A DNA stretch of 64,000 bases from Candidatus Melainabacteria bacterium (GTDB lineage: Bacteria > Cyanobacteriota > Vampirovibrionia > Obscuribacterales > Obscuribacteraceae), in the NCBI GenBank assembly GCA_003151275.1, contig PLXC01000189.1:16318-80317 (forward strand), in the 5' to 3' direction. Position numbers and translations under genes: made by a program. This document shows, one piece after another, positions 8,976 through 18,559 of the stretch (position 1 is the first letter of the stretch; each line of letters begins with the position of its first letter). The notes beneath the pieces are model-generated. The model worked only from the letters and a program-made list of their open reading frames with translations, was not told where the DNA came from and ran no database searches.

Positions 8976-10881
8976 GAAAATATTCCAGACAAAAGCGAAA
9001 GCGACTGTATTGAGCTGGGCACTTTTCATGGTCGGGGGGCTACTCATAATGGTGGCTTCGCTGGCAGCTAAATCAGACAGCGCTGGTCTCAATCTTACAA
9101 TCTTGCACACCAATGATCTGCACGCTCATGACGAGTCGTTCGAAGAACGTGAGCGGTCAGTGGGTGGTATGCCCCGCATCGGGCACATGCTCAGGCTGCT
9201 GCGCGCCAAAGATCCCAAGCACACATTAACTATTGACGCGGGCGACATTTTTCAAGGCACTCCTCTATTCACCAAATATCACGGTGAAGTGGAGGTAAAC
9301 ATGCTGAATAAAATGGGATACGACATTTACACGATCGGAAATCACGAATTTGATGATGGTCCCAAGAATTTAGCGAATCAACTGAAGATAGCCAAATTTG
9401 ACATCATAAACGCAAATATGGACCTGACGGATGAGCCTGAATTAGCGTCCTTGGTGAAACCATCAGTCGTAAAAGAAATCGACGGTCAAAAGGTTGGTTT
9501 TATAGGCGGAATTACATCGGAACTCAATTCTGTGGCCCTTAACACAGGCGGAGTCAGGATCAAGTCAGCGGGACCAAACTGGGTTCAACCTTTCATCGAC
9601 GAAGTAAACAAGCTGAAAGCGAGTGGCATCAATAAAATCGTGCTCGTCACACACTGCGGTCTAGAGAGCGACAAAGTTTTGGCCCAAGCCATTCCCGACG
9701 TCGACGCCATCATCGGCGGGCACAGCCACACCCGATTGGATAAGCCCGTCATCGTAGAGCATGCCGACGGCACTACCACGACCATTGTCCAGACTGGCTG
9801 TTATGGCAGAGCGCTAGGGAAATTAGATCTGGTATTCGATGGAAAGGGTCGTGTTGTTCCTGCCAGCACGAACTATAGGCTGATAAACATCACTGACAAA
9901 ATTTTTTCAGATCCCGATTTGAAAGCATATGTCGATGAGAAAGTTCTCCCGCTTTTAGGGCTTCGTAAAGAGATTGCCGGACAAGCGACAGAGCCCTTCG
10001 ACAATCAATTCAGGACCTATCCGTGGGACTCGGCGTTGGGAGATTTGATCACGGATGCCCTTGTGGAAGAGGGGAAAAGTTACGGCGTTCAAATCGGATT
10101 TGAAAATCGTGGCGGCATCCGGTCAAGAATTGAAAAGGGCCCGATCACCGCTGAAAAAATCGAGGAAATGCTACCTTTCGATAACAAAGTAGTCTTCGCC
10201 ACCGTATCTGGTACCGTTGTTTTGAAAGCTCTTGAACACAGTTTTAGTGGTCCATTGGGTGGAAGCTTTCTCGACCAGCACGGCATCAAGATTGCATATG
10301 ACGCAAGCAAGCCTAAAGGCAGTCGAGTCGTATTTGCTTTGGTGAAAGATCACAACGGCGACTGGAAAGCAATCGATCCGAAAGGGAAGTACAAAATCGC
10401 GATCAATGACTACACTTTCAAATCAGGAGAAGGATACAACTTTGAAGGTGCCGAGGATATTCAGTACGTACAGGAGCGAATCTCGGTTGCCTTTAGGCAC
10501 TTCTTGGACAAGCACCATGAAGTATCTCCGCAATCGCCTAATCGAATAGTGCCGCTCACAGCAGATCTCGCACAGTTGCAGAAAAAGAACGGCGAACTCT
10601 ACCTGCAGATCAAAGCTCCGACTGGTTCAAAATTAACTGTTGTCGAAGGGTCCAGTAGCGGTCTTGAGTCTATTGGAAACATTCCTGTTCCCTTGACCAA
10701 TCCAAAGATCTTCGAGAGCGGGTTCAAAGAGGGAGCTGACGGCACTTTCACCATCAAACTTGGCAAATCAAAAAACGCTTTAAAGGGAGAACGCTGGGTT
10801 TGCGTTTACGCAAAACCCAGCCTTGCTGCTAAGAAAACACTGATTAGCTATCCGATCGAAATCAAAAACTCGTCTGACTAA
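8962..10881 (+). CDS. Secreted bifunctional metallophosphatase / 5'-nucleotidase (UshA-like)
   Basis: A 639-residue exported enzyme predicted to dephosphorylate nucleotides or related phosphoesters. A signal peptide with a Lys-containing n-region and the hydrophobic core LSWALFMVGGLLIMVASL leads into the metal-binding motifs TNDLHAHDE, DAGDIFQGT, GNHEFDDG and GGHSHTR. The 5'-nucleotidase C-terminal domain follows, with FENRGGIRSRI and LPFDNKVV. The last 120 residues form an extra domain rich in Lys and Gly. Start 8962 (GGGGA upstream) or 8974 (GAGGA upstream) are both plausible. Possible role: phosphate or nucleoside scavenging in the periplasm. Confidence 0.9.
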   Translation: MRITMKIFQTKAKATVLSWALFMVGGLLIMVASLAAKSDSAGLNLTILHTNDLHAHDESFEERERSVGGMPRIGHMLRLLRAKDPKHTLTIDAGDIFQGTPLFTKYHGEVEVNMLNKMGYDIYTIGNHEFDDGPKNLANQLKIAKFDIINANMDLTDEPELASLVKPSVVKEIDGQKVGFIGGITSELNSVALNTGGVRIKSAGPNWVQPFIDEVNKLKASGINKIVLVTHCGLESDKVLAQAIPDVDAIIGGHSHTRLDKPVIVEHADGTTTTIVQTGCYGRALGKLDLVFDGKGRVVPASTNYRLINITDKIFSDPDLKAYVDEKVLPLLGLRKEIAGQATEPFDNQFRTYPWDSALGDLITDALVEEGKSYGVQIGFENRGGIRSRIEKGPITAEKIEEMLPFDNKVVFATVSGTVVLKALEHSFSGPLGGSFLDQHGIKIAYDASKPKGSRVVFALVKDHNGDWKAIDPKGKYKIAINDYTFKSGEGYNFEGAEDIQYVQERISVAFRHFLDKHHEVSPQSPNRIVPLTADLAQLQKKNGELYLQIKAPTGSKLTVVEGSSSGLESIGNIPVPLTNPKIFESGFKEGADGTFTIKLGKSKNALKGERWVCVYAKPSLAAKKTLISYPIEIKNSSD

Positions 10882-10892
10882 AGTTCAGCAGA

Positions 10893-11813
10893 TTAGATAT
10901 GGTGCAGCAGTTCGTCGTATCTGGCAGCCACTGCCGTCACTAAAGACATTGGCAATGGTCGCTTGATTGGATCCTCACCCTCAGGTTTTAACGAATAGTT
11001 GACAATCTCTTCGTATTCAGCGGGCAAATGATTGCCGTAGTGCGCCCATACAAACCGGATTCCGCGTCGGGCTGCCACTAGACCGTCTTTCGTCAAGCTA
11101 TCGCCAACGAAAATTGCTTCCTGCGGGTAAACATCAAAATCAGCGAGGATCTGATCTACACCTGCCGGATTGGGCTTCTCATAGGTGATCGGAAGTACAT
11201 GGAAATTCGTTTTTAAGTTCGTCGTCTGCGTGCGCATCTCTTTGACGCGGGCCCGTCCATGTTCTAACGAGATCGGCTGCCAAATCTCATCGGCAGTTGG
11301 TTCAACTGTCTCCAGTGCGTAAACGGCGTCGAGCAGACCATCAAAAATCTGCTGATTACGAATACGAGCCATATATTCAGGCGCGTCACTAAGTGCGACA
11401 ATTTTTACGCCCTGGTTTTTCAATTCAGCGAGCGTGTGCAGCACCTGCGGAAACGGCCGCAAATACTTAGTGCGATTGTTATCTAACGCGGCCCAAAACG
11501 GTTTCACGAAATCCTCTCGAAACTCTTCAGGACGCTTCGAAAAATGCTTCCAGGCGAAGCTCGTTTCTTCTAACAACCATGGATACTCGTGAGTGCCGCG
11601 TCGATCAATAATCCTGCCGATATCTTCTGCCAGCTCAAGCACCGGCGTATCCAACTTGACACTGATCTCCCGCAAAAAATCTCTAATCGCCGGCACAAAG
11701 TAATCCCAGAATGATGCCAATGTTCCATCGACGTCTGTGATGATTAACTTCGTGCGCGGATGGGTGTGTTTGCCCAAAATCGCAAGTTGTTCTTGCCCTT
11801 TTAACTCATACAT
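10893..11813 (-). CDS. HAD-superfamily hydrolase
   Basis: A 306-residue phosphatase-type HAD protein. Motif I is TDVDGTLASF (nucleophile Asp and acid/base Asp), motif II is VALSDAPE, and motif III/IV is KPNPAGVDQIL with FVGDSLTKDG. The N-terminal cap region is large and helical. The ATG has AGGT at proper spacing. The substrate cannot be told from sequence. It converges with the 5'-nucleotidase, 11 nt between the stops, so a linked role in phosphate metabolism is possible but unproven. Confidence 0.88.
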   Translation of the reverse strand: MYELKGQEQLAILGKHTHPRTKLIITDVDGTLASFWDYFVPAIRDFLREISVKLDTPVLELAEDIGRIIDRRGTHEYPWLLEETSFAWKHFSKRPEEFREDFVKPFWAALDNNRTKYLRPFPQVLHTLAELKNQGVKIVALSDAPEYMARIRNQQIFDGLLDAVYALETVEPTADEIWQPISLEHGRARVKEMRTQTTNLKTNFHVLPITYEKPNPAGVDQILADFDVYPQEAIFVGDSLTKDGLVAARRGIRFVWAHYGNHLPAEYEEIVNYSLKPEGEDPIKRPLPMSLVTAVAARYDELLHHI

Positions 11814-12353
11814 ATTTGATTACCTGCACTTCCACTATTCATAAGCCGATGGCGATAGAACACTGTGCTTACGCCAGCTTCGACACATTGCGTGCTCGAT
11901 GTCTAGTGATCTCGTGATGACGATACTTTTATACGCTCTGCTGAGGCCAGCATTGAAGCTGGGTTATGCCTATATGCATATTTTCATTTCCTCCGATGAC
12001 GTGATGTCATTTTGCCTGAGGGCGACTAAGAACAGGTTAAGGGTGCTGCTTTCATATGGCAACCCTTTTGTGACTAATGTTACATGCTCCCGAGAAGTAG
12101 AAATAGATCTGTTTGCACACCGCATTCCAAGCCAGTTCCAGCATACGGTGATTAAAAGCGCGCGCATTTCGGTCTGAAATATTTACATCTGAAACATAAG
12201 TTTGGCAGGTTTTGGGATCGTGCCATCGGCTATGTGGTCGTTCCAAAACGCCCTTTCTGTGAGGATTTGTGTAAATTATTGAACAGGCGAATCTTACACC
12301 AGGATTACAAAGGGGTGTCGGCACCACATACAGTGAATATAAAAAAACCGCTG
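11814..12353. other. 540 bp non-coding stretch
   Basis: It lies between the HAD gene start and the end of the TPR gene, both on the minus strand. Short frames exist on both strands, but none has a ribosome-binding site, a family signature or a plausible composition. A T-run on the minus strand just after the TPR stop (around 12340-12347) may help end that transcript, without a clear stem. Confidence 0.4.
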
Positions 12354-13430
12354 CTATGGTGCGCCTTTCCCAAGCGAACTCAGGTTCTGCTGGGCTTCCG
12401 CATAATCCGGTTTAAGCTGGAGAGCTTGCTTATATTCGGACTCAGCTTGATCCATCTTGCCTAACTTTGAAAAGGCGACACCAAGATTGTTATGGGCAAA
12501 GTAGTTGGTAGGATCTATCTTGATCGCGAACTGGTAATGCTTTACGGCAGGCTGAAGTTGCCCGTTATGCTGATATAAGAGCGCCAAATTGTAGTGCGTA
12601 TCTGCGAACATAGGATCTATCTTGAGGGCCTTTTTGTATTCATCGAAGGCCTTGGCCAGCTGCCCTTGCTTAAAATAAGTAATGCCGAGGCTCGTGTGTG
12701 CTTGAGCATAGCCAAGATTGCGCTGTGCTTGGGGGTAGTCAGGATTGAGCTTCAGGGCTGCCTGGAACTCCTCCACTGATTCGGGATATTTACCTTGGGC
12801 ACTGTAGGCAACACCAAGATTGTTATGAGCCTCGATGTAATCCGGATTGAGCGCAATCGCCTTCTTGTATTCATCGATTGCGTCATCCATTTTGTCAGTT
12901 TTTTGATCAAGACAGCCGAGTCCGTAATGGAAATTAGGGTTGTTACCATCGAGCTTAATCGCATTAGAGAAGCGCTCTGCTGCCTGCTCTAGCTTATTTT
13001 GATTGGCATAGGTAAGGGCCAGATTGTAATTAAACTCCGCATTTTGCGGATCAATTGTGATTGCCTCTTCTAGGAGTTTCTGCGCATCAGCAAACTTACG
13101 CCTATCGAACATCAAAACGCCGAAGTTATATCGAGCATCAGCGAGTTGAGGATCAGCCTCTAAAGCCTTCTTGTATTCGCCTTCGGCTTGATCTAGTTTG
13201 TTGCGATTGTGATAGATTTTGCCAATTAAGTTGTGGGCCCGGGCGTTCTTTCCGTCTTGCTCTAGGGCTTTCTGAAGCATTCCGATCGCTTCATCGTAGC
13301 GCTTATTCAAGTATGCTTTTTCACCCTTAACATACAACTTATCCGACTGTGATTCCGCCGAGACAGGCACCGCAAGAGCGCCAACCGTTATCGCAACTGA
13401 AAGAGCACGCATGAGCATAGGGCTTCGCAA
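12354..13430 (-). CDS. Secreted TPR-repeat protein
   Basis: 358 residues with a signal peptide (AVPVSAES probable cleavage area) and about nine consecutive 34-residue tetratricopeptide repeats covering nearly the whole mature protein. Repeats carry the hallmarks, for example YKKALEADPQLADARYN and HNNLGVAY, and end only a few residues before the C-terminus. TPR arrays bind peptides or proteins; the partner is unknown. The TTG at 13430 has GAGGAA about 5 nt upstream and is preferred over the ATG codons at 13418 and 13412. It is divergent from the aldehyde dehydrogenase. Confidence 0.88.
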   Translation of the reverse strand: MRSPMLMRALSVAITVGALAVPVSAESQSDKLYVKGEKAYLNKRYDEAIGMLQKALEQDGKNARAHNLIGKIYHNRNKLDQAEGEYKKALEADPQLADARYNFGVLMFDRRKFADAQKLLEEAITIDPQNAEFNYNLALTYANQNKLEQAAERFSNAIKLDGNNPNFHYGLGCLDQKTDKMDDAIDEYKKAIALNPDYIEAHNNLGVAYSAQGKYPESVEEFQAALKLNPDYPQAQRNLGYAQAHTSLGITYFKQGQLAKAFDEYKKALKIDPMFADTHYNLALLYQHNGQLQPAVKHYQFAIKIDPTNYFAHNNLGVAFSKLGKMDQAESEYKQALQLKPDYAEAQQNLSSLGKGAP

Positions 13431-13761
13431 CTAAGTTCCTCGATTTCTAGAGTCTCACATCACAGTTTATGTTATTCCGCGGCGGAAATCCTGCTCACAT
13501 TTTTTGTCAGCGCCAATCCGCCTCCGGTAACCGAACAGTTCAGGTTAAAAGGCCAAGCCTGTCTTGGTTTCCAGGAGCAAAGCAAGTATCGTTTGCCACC
13601 ATATTCAGTGTCGCCCAGGACAATCCTGCATAAATCTTAATATCCTCAAATGATTGCCAAGCCCTGACTTCGTATACGGGTGGGGCTGGACCGTGAGGAA
13701 GATTATCAAAGCCGGCGAATATCCCCTGCAAGTGGCTTGGCTGTGGGCGTGATCGTTTACA
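13431..13761. other. Divergent intergenic region, TPR gene / aldehyde dehydrogenase
   Basis: 331 bp between two divergent genes. It should hold both promoters. I see no strong sigma-70 pair, riboswitch-like fold or gene. Confidence 0.35.
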
Positions 13762-15354
13762 ATGGAGCTTTCAGCCGTGCAAGAAACAATGGTCGTCAGC
13801 AAAACCGCCACAATTCAATCGATCAATCCAGCCACTCGAGAAGTGATTGGCGAAGTTCCGATTATGGCTGCCGCGGAAGTTAAAGAGGCGGTAGACAAAG
13901 CCTGGAAGACCTTTGAGACATGGCAACTGGTTCCGTATCACAAGCGCATCAAGAAAATAATTGAACTTCGCCGCCTGATCGAAGCAGGTGCAGATGAAAT
14001 TGCACAGCTAGTCAGCGCAGAAGTGGGCAAACCGATTGTTGAAAGCTACCTTGCTGAGCTGACCGGACCTCTAGACAGCTGCGTTTGGCTCGCCGAGAAC
14101 GCAGAAACCTTGTTGAAAGACCAGGTCATTCAAATGACTAATCCATTGCTGGCGACAAAACAAAGCGTGGTGACGTTCGAGCCGCTCGGCGTGATCGGGG
14201 TGATTGCGCCATGGAATTATCCATTCGCAATTCCAGTGATGACGATTCTAATGGCTGTCATTTGTGGCAATACAGTCGTGCTGAAACCATCTGAAAAATC
14301 GCCGTTGGTGGGCATCAAGATTGGCGAGTTATTTGAAAAGGCCGGTTTTCCTAAAGGCGTGGTTCAAGTAATTACGGGCGATCGCAGCACCGGTGAACAC
14401 CTGACTAAATGTGATCTGTCGCGCATAATTTTCACCGGGTCAGTCGAAGCCGGAAGCCAAATCATGTCGCAGGCAGCACCAAATTTGATACCATTGAGCT
14501 TGGAACTGGGAGGTAAAGACGCCGCCATAGTGCTACCAGATGCGCCTGTGGATTGGACAGCCCGCGGACTGGTCTGGGGTGCCTTTACTAACGCTGGGCA
14601 AGCATGCGCATCGATCGAACGCGTGTACATAATCAAGGGCAAAAACACCCAAAAGCTAATTGATAAAATTGTGCAATATACCACCGCTCTCAAATTAGGT
14701 TCGCCTGCGGATCAAACTACCGATGTTGGTCCAGTCATTGACGAATTGCAGCTTTCCAAAGTCGAGTCGCACGTTAATCAGGCTCGGGAAAATGGTGCAG
14801 AGATTTTGGTCGGCGGTAAACGGCACGATGATTTAGCCGGGTTCTACTATGAGCCCACTATTTTGACCAACGTAAATCACAGCATGGATATCATGACTGA
14901 AGAGACGTTCGGTCCTGTGATGCCGATTATGGTCGTCGAAAGCGAGGACGAAGCTGTCTTAAAAGCGAACGATTGCGACTATGGACTTTGCGCTTCCGTA
15001 TGGGCTGGTGGACTGAGTCGAGCAGAGGCGGTGGCTAGAGATTTACAAGTCGGAACAGTGCTAATCAACGACTGCCTGGTATCACATGCGATGCCGCAAG
15101 TGCCGTGGGGCGGTTTGAAAAAGAGCGGTTTTGGTCGCAGTCATTCTCAATTTGGCTTGATGGATCTCGTTAACATTAAGCACATCAGCATCGACTCATC
15201 CGGTGGCAATCACCGTGTCTGGTGGTATCCATACGGGCCAAGCAGAGTTAAAACCGCAAGGGGTGGTCTGAAATTTCTGCACGGAACCTTCCCGCTGGGC
15301 AAGATCAAAGGGTTCTTTATCTTCGTCTTCAATCTATTTCGCAAAGCAAAATAG
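13762..15354 (+). CDS. NAD(P)-dependent aldehyde dehydrogenase
   Basis: A 530-residue ALDH that oxidises an aldehyde to an acid. The catalytic Cys282 sits in NAGQACAS and the general base Glu248 in LELGGKDA. The cofactor-binding region shows GVIAPWNYPF and LKPSEKSPL; EETFGPVMP is also conserved. The C-terminus is about 40 residues longer than usual and ends in a basic, aromatic and hydrophobic stretch (KGFFIFVFNLFRKAK), which could attach the enzyme to the membrane as in fatty aldehyde dehydrogenases. That last point is inference. Start 13762 or the in-frame ATG 27 nt later are both possible; neither has a strong RBS. Confidence 0.92.
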   Translation: MELSAVQETMVVSKTATIQSINPATREVIGEVPIMAAAEVKEAVDKAWKTFETWQLVPYHKRIKKIIELRRLIEAGADEIAQLVSAEVGKPIVESYLAELTGPLDSCVWLAENAETLLKDQVIQMTNPLLATKQSVVTFEPLGVIGVIAPWNYPFAIPVMTILMAVICGNTVVLKPSEKSPLVGIKIGELFEKAGFPKGVVQVITGDRSTGEHLTKCDLSRIIFTGSVEAGSQIMSQAAPNLIPLSLELGGKDAAIVLPDAPVDWTARGLVWGAFTNAGQACASIERVYIIKGKNTQKLIDKIVQYTTALKLGSPADQTTDVGPVIDELQLSKVESHVNQARENGAEILVGGKRHDDLAGFYYEPTILTNVNHSMDIMTEETFGPVMPIMVVESEDEAVLKANDCDYGLCASVWAGGLSRAEAVARDLQVGTVLINDCLVSHAMPQVPWGGLKKSGFGRSHSQFGLMDLVNIKHISIDSSGGNHRVWWYPYGPSRVKTARGGLKFLHGTFPLGKIKGFFIFVFNLFRKAK

Positions 15355-15360
15355 TGATCC

Positions 15361-16539
15361 TTAGGCGATTGCATTGGCTGAGTGCTGCGCTGTAGCAGCC
15401 TTCGCCATCGAATGCAAAATGTTAGTTAGCAAAACCGCAGCCTCTGTACATTCGTCGATAGTATTGTATCCGCATGCCGATAAACGGACTGAACCTTTTG
15501 CTTGTTCGTCAGACAAACCAAGCGCCTTCAAGACTTGGGAAGGTTCGATTATGCCCTGGTGGCATGCTGAGCCACTGGATACGCAAATCCCTTTAAGATC
15601 CGAACGCATAACAATCGCTTCGCCTTCTACACCAGGCAACACGAAGCTGATGTGTCCAGGCAAGCGATGCGTAAGCAATGACGAACCGGTAAATATAAGC
15701 CCGTCCACTTGGGAGAGGTGTTGCTTGAAAATTTTAGAGATAGCGATGAGCTTCTCGTGATTTTGCTCGAATTCCAGGCGAGCCAACTCCGCTGCTTTGC
15801 CGATGGCAACTATATTTGAGAGGGCTTCGGTTCCAGGTAACAAACCCATTTCCTGTCCGCCACCAAAAATAATTGGCATGATATTTTGCAGTTTCCGAAC
15901 GTATAAAATGCCTACTCCCTTTGGGGCGTGAAACTTGTGACCAGATAATGCCAAAGCACTGATTGGCACAGCCTTCAAATCAATTGACAGCTTCCCGGCA
16001 GACTGCACGGCGTCGGTATGAAAAAAGATATTCCGCTCTTGGGCAAATTTGGCGATCGAAGCAATGTCCTGCACCGTGCCAATCTCATTGTTCGCCCACA
16101 TAATCGAAATAATGCTAGTATCGCCGGTCGTATTCTTTTCGAGATCTTTCAGTGACACGAATCCTTCCCGATTGACCGGTAAGTAAGTCACCCGCCAACC
16201 CATTCCCTCCAAATATTGACATGGTCCAATGACGGAGGGATGCTCGATTCGAGTAGTGATCAGATGACGTCCGTGGCCATTTGCTTCTGCAAATCTTGCT
16301 CGCCCCAACAATGCCGCATTGTTGCTTAACGTGCCGCAGGAACTGAAGTATATTTCATCGACGTCACAATTCAAGAGCGCTGCGACACGGTGACGAGCAT
16401 CGTTGACAGCGTCCTTAGACTCCCTGCCAAGTGCGTGAATGGATGAGGGATTGCCCCATGACCGCGAAAGATAGGGAAGCATCTCATCGATGACTTCCTC
16501 ACGAACCCTAGTGGTGGCGCTATTGTCTAAATAGATCAT
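15361..16539 (-). CDS. Cysteine desulfurase (NifS/IscS family)
   Basis: A 392-residue PLP-dependent enzyme that removes sulfur from cysteine to feed Fe-S clusters or thio-modified tRNA. PLP-binding Lys202 lies in SGHKFHAPKG, the active Cys326 in SSGSACHQG, and the N-terminus MIYLDNSATT is typical. The loop around the active Cys is of the IscS/NifS length. No iscU or sufE neighbour is present, so the sulfur acceptor cannot be read from context. The stop lies 6 nt from the convergent aldehyde dehydrogenase stop. Confidence 0.93.
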   Translation of the reverse strand: MIYLDNSATTRVREEVIDEMLPYLSRSWGNPSSIHALGRESKDAVNDARHRVAALLNCDVDEIYFSSCGTLSNNAALLGRARFAEANGHGRHLITTRIEHPSVIGPCQYLEGMGWRVTYLPVNREGFVSLKDLEKNTTGDTSIISIMWANNEIGTVQDIASIAKFAQERNIFFHTDAVQSAGKLSIDLKAVPISALALSGHKFHAPKGVGILYVRKLQNIMPIIFGGGQEMGLLPGTEALSNIVAIGKAAELARLEFEQNHEKLIAISKIFKQHLSQVDGLIFTGSSLLTHRLPGHISFVLPGVEGEAIVMRSDLKGICVSSGSACHQGIIEPSQVLKALGLSDEQAKGSVRLSACGYNTIDECTEAAVLLTNILHSMAKAATAQHSANAIA

Positions 16540-16582
16540 ATAAGTTTGGCAGCTTTACAGTCAGGCAGTATGGCTCCAAGGT

Positions 16583-16692
16583 GCGCCTATCCTCGTATAA
16601 AGAAGAGCGCGTCCGAAATTAGCATCCTAACACGACAGCGATTTTCAATGCTATTTTATCCGAGGATAGTCTATCCTAGGAGCGCCTATCCT
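16583..16692 (+). promoter_or_regulatory. Repeated 11-mer upstream of the BtuC-like gene
   Basis: GCGCCTATCCT occurs exactly at 16583-16593 and 16682-16692. The core CTATCCT is also at 16671-16677 and its reverse complement AGGATAG at 16663-16669, where the two face each other as a near-palindrome. Four copies within 110 bp in a 203 bp intergenic region suggest a regulator-binding cluster or a small dispersed repeat. No cobalamin-riboswitch B12 box is recognisable. Confidence 0.35.
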
Positions 16693-16742
16693 GCAGCGAA
16701 GCTGCCCGATTTAAAGTTGCAAAATCGCTTCGAGGCGGCAGT

Positions 16743-17741
16743 TTGAGTTCGATCCTTTTTCGTTTTTTGGCATTAGCGATAATCCTGGCTATCGCGATAG
16801 TTGTTAACGTGTGTGTGGGCGACGTTTGCTTGACGCCTGCTCAGGCATTTCAAGCAATCACCGGTCATCAGTCGCAATCAAGTTTAGACGAAGTCCTCTG
16901 GCAAATCCGCTTGCCGAGAATTTGCGTTGCTATGGTAGTTGGAACGGCTCTAGCAATTTCTGGTTATGTTCTCCAAGCTTTGTCACGAAACTCCTTGGCA
17001 GACCCATATTTGACTGGAGTCTCAAGCGGAGCCGGTCTGGCTGTAGCGCTCGCTATGATCTGTAATGCCAGTTTTTCCTTCATACCCGCAGCAGCATTTA
17101 TTGGAGGACTGCTAGCCAGTTTACTGGTCGCCTCCATGGCGCGCGGTCCAGGCGGATTATCAGTGGGTCGACTACTCCTGTCAGGCGTTGGACTTTCTGC
17201 AATTTGCGGCGCATTTATAACGATGATCCTGATCCACGCCTCCAGCGTAGCGCAAGGACAGGGACTCTTCTTCTGGCTAGCTGGTGGCATCGCTGGAAGA
17301 ACATGGAGCGAAGTGACACCATCTTTTGTCTACACTTTCGCTGGAATTTTAATAGCCTTAGCCATGAGCAAACAAATTCGCTTATTATCCCTTGGGGCGC
17401 AATCCGCTCAGGCACTGGGTTTAGACGTGGCACGGGCACAATGGATCCTGCTTGCTGCCGCAGTCCTAATGTGTGGGGCGGCTGTATCGATCAGCGGATT
17501 GGTCGGCTTTGTCGGACTAATCGCTCCGCACCTGGCCAGGCGCCTTTACGGTCAAGATGAACGCATGCAAATTGTTTGCGCTGCCATGCTTGGCATGACA
17601 CTAGTTCTTCTTAGCGATCTGGCAGCAAGAACCTTGGGGCAAGGACAAGAATTGCCGTTAGGAACCCTGCTCTCGCTCATTGGTGGTCCATTTTTCCTCT
17701 GGCTAATCAGTAGGCACAACAAAGAGGTTTTGCAGAGCTAG
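16743..17741 (+). CDS. FecCD/BtuC-type ABC transporter permease
   Basis: A 332-residue membrane permease with about ten hydrophobic helices, of the family importing cobalamin, haem or Fe(III)-siderophores. The family phrase LWQIRLPRI near the start and the GLVGFVGLIAPHLARRLYG segment, which contacts the ATPase, are clear. A TTG start with GAGGCGG upstream is used. It overlaps the ATPase gene by 1 nt, so the two are translationally coupled. No periplasmic binding protein or TonB receptor is found nearby, so the substrate is undecided between B12 and iron chelates. Confidence 0.9.
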   Translation: MSSILFRFLALAIILAIAIVVNVCVGDVCLTPAQAFQAITGHQSQSSLDEVLWQIRLPRICVAMVVGTALAISGYVLQALSRNSLADPYLTGVSSGAGLAVALAMICNASFSFIPAAAFIGGLLASLLVASMARGPGGLSVGRLLLSGVGLSAICGAFITMILIHASSVAQGQGLFFWLAGGIAGRTWSEVTPSFVYTFAGILIALAMSKQIRLLSLGAQSAQALGLDVARAQWILLAAAVLMCGAAVSISGLVGFVGLIAPHLARRLYGQDERMQIVCAAMLGMTLVLLSDLAARTLGQGQELPLGTLLSLIGGPFFLWLISRHNKEVLQS

Positions 17742-18559
17742 TGGCAACCGAGACCAACCTGATTGAAGCGGTGGATTTGAGTGTAGGCTTTGACAAGCTG
17801 CCAGTGCTCGAACGCGTGTCGGTGCGTTTGGTGTCCAGTCAGATCGTAGCTGTGGCCGGACCCAACGGTGCCGGCAAGTCGACACTAATTAAAACAATGG
17901 CACGACAACTAAAACCTATCTCTGGAAACGTGCAACTAAATGGCAAGAACATTTGGTCAATGGGCACTCAGGAATTCGCCGCCAAAGTTGCCTACGTGCC
18001 GCAAGATATCGAAGCCTCCACAGAATTAAGTGTTGAGCAGATGGTCATGCTCGGTCGCAACCCGCACCAAAAGTGGTGGCAATGGTATGGCGCAAATTCC
18101 GACAGCGCTGCTGTCGACAAAGCGCTGAATGATACAGAAATGGAAAAGCTTAGACGCAAACCGATCTGTCAACTCTCAGGCGGAGAGCGTCAACGCGCAG
18201 CCCTGGCCACGGCTCTTGCCCAAGAGCCCCTGTTCATGTTTCTGGACGAACCGACATCGCATCTCGACTTTAAGCACCAGATTGAGCTGCTTGCTCTGCT
18301 CAAACGATTGCGATTGAATGGATTGGGAATGATGATTGTTTTGCACGACTTGAACGTAATTGCCAGAGTTGCCGACAGCGTAATTCTAATCGAAAGCAAT
18401 CAAGACAACACGAGCAAAATCGCTGCCACCGGCTCTGTCAAGGACGCGTTGAGCACCGAGAATCTACGCCGAGTCTTCGAAATAGATGTCACCACATTTG
18501 ATGACCCTGACACCGGTGAACTCGTATACAATCCATTTTCACTTGCGAAAAAAGCCTGA
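17741..18559 (+). CDS. FecE/BtuD-type ABC transporter ATPase
   Basis: A 272-residue cytoplasmic ATPase that powers the upstream permease. Walker A GPNGAGKST is at 40-48, the signature is LSGGERQR and Walker B is LFMFLDEP, followed by the switch His (VLHDLN). The GTG start overlaps the permease stop (CTAGTG). Its last codons form the first arm of a hairpin that terminates the opposing gene. Confidence 0.92.
   Translation: MATETNLIEAVDLSVGFDKLPVLERVSVRLVSSQIVAVAGPNGAGKSTLIKTMARQLKPISGNVQLNGKNIWSMGTQEFAAKVAYVPQDIEASTELSVEQMVMLGRNPHQKWWQWYGANSDSAAVDKALNDTEMEKLRRKPICQLSGGERQRAALATALAQEPLFMFLDEPTSHLDFKHQIELLALLKRLRLNGLGMMIVLHDLNVIARVADSVILIESNQDNTSKIAATGSVKDALSTENLRRVFEIDVTTFDDPDTGELVYNPFSLAKKA

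Noticed and set aside
11899..12327. Overlapping frames on both strands between the HAD and TPR genes
   Set aside because: They overlap each other, have no ribosome-binding sites and no family features.
16540..16742. Cobalamin riboswitch before the BtuC-like gene
   Set aside because: No B12-box sequence or its conserved helices are visible.
16546..16746. 66-codon plus-strand frame before the BtuC-like gene
   Set aside because: No ribosome-binding site and no family signal; the repetitive Tyr/Pro/Arg content comes from the CTATCCT repeats.
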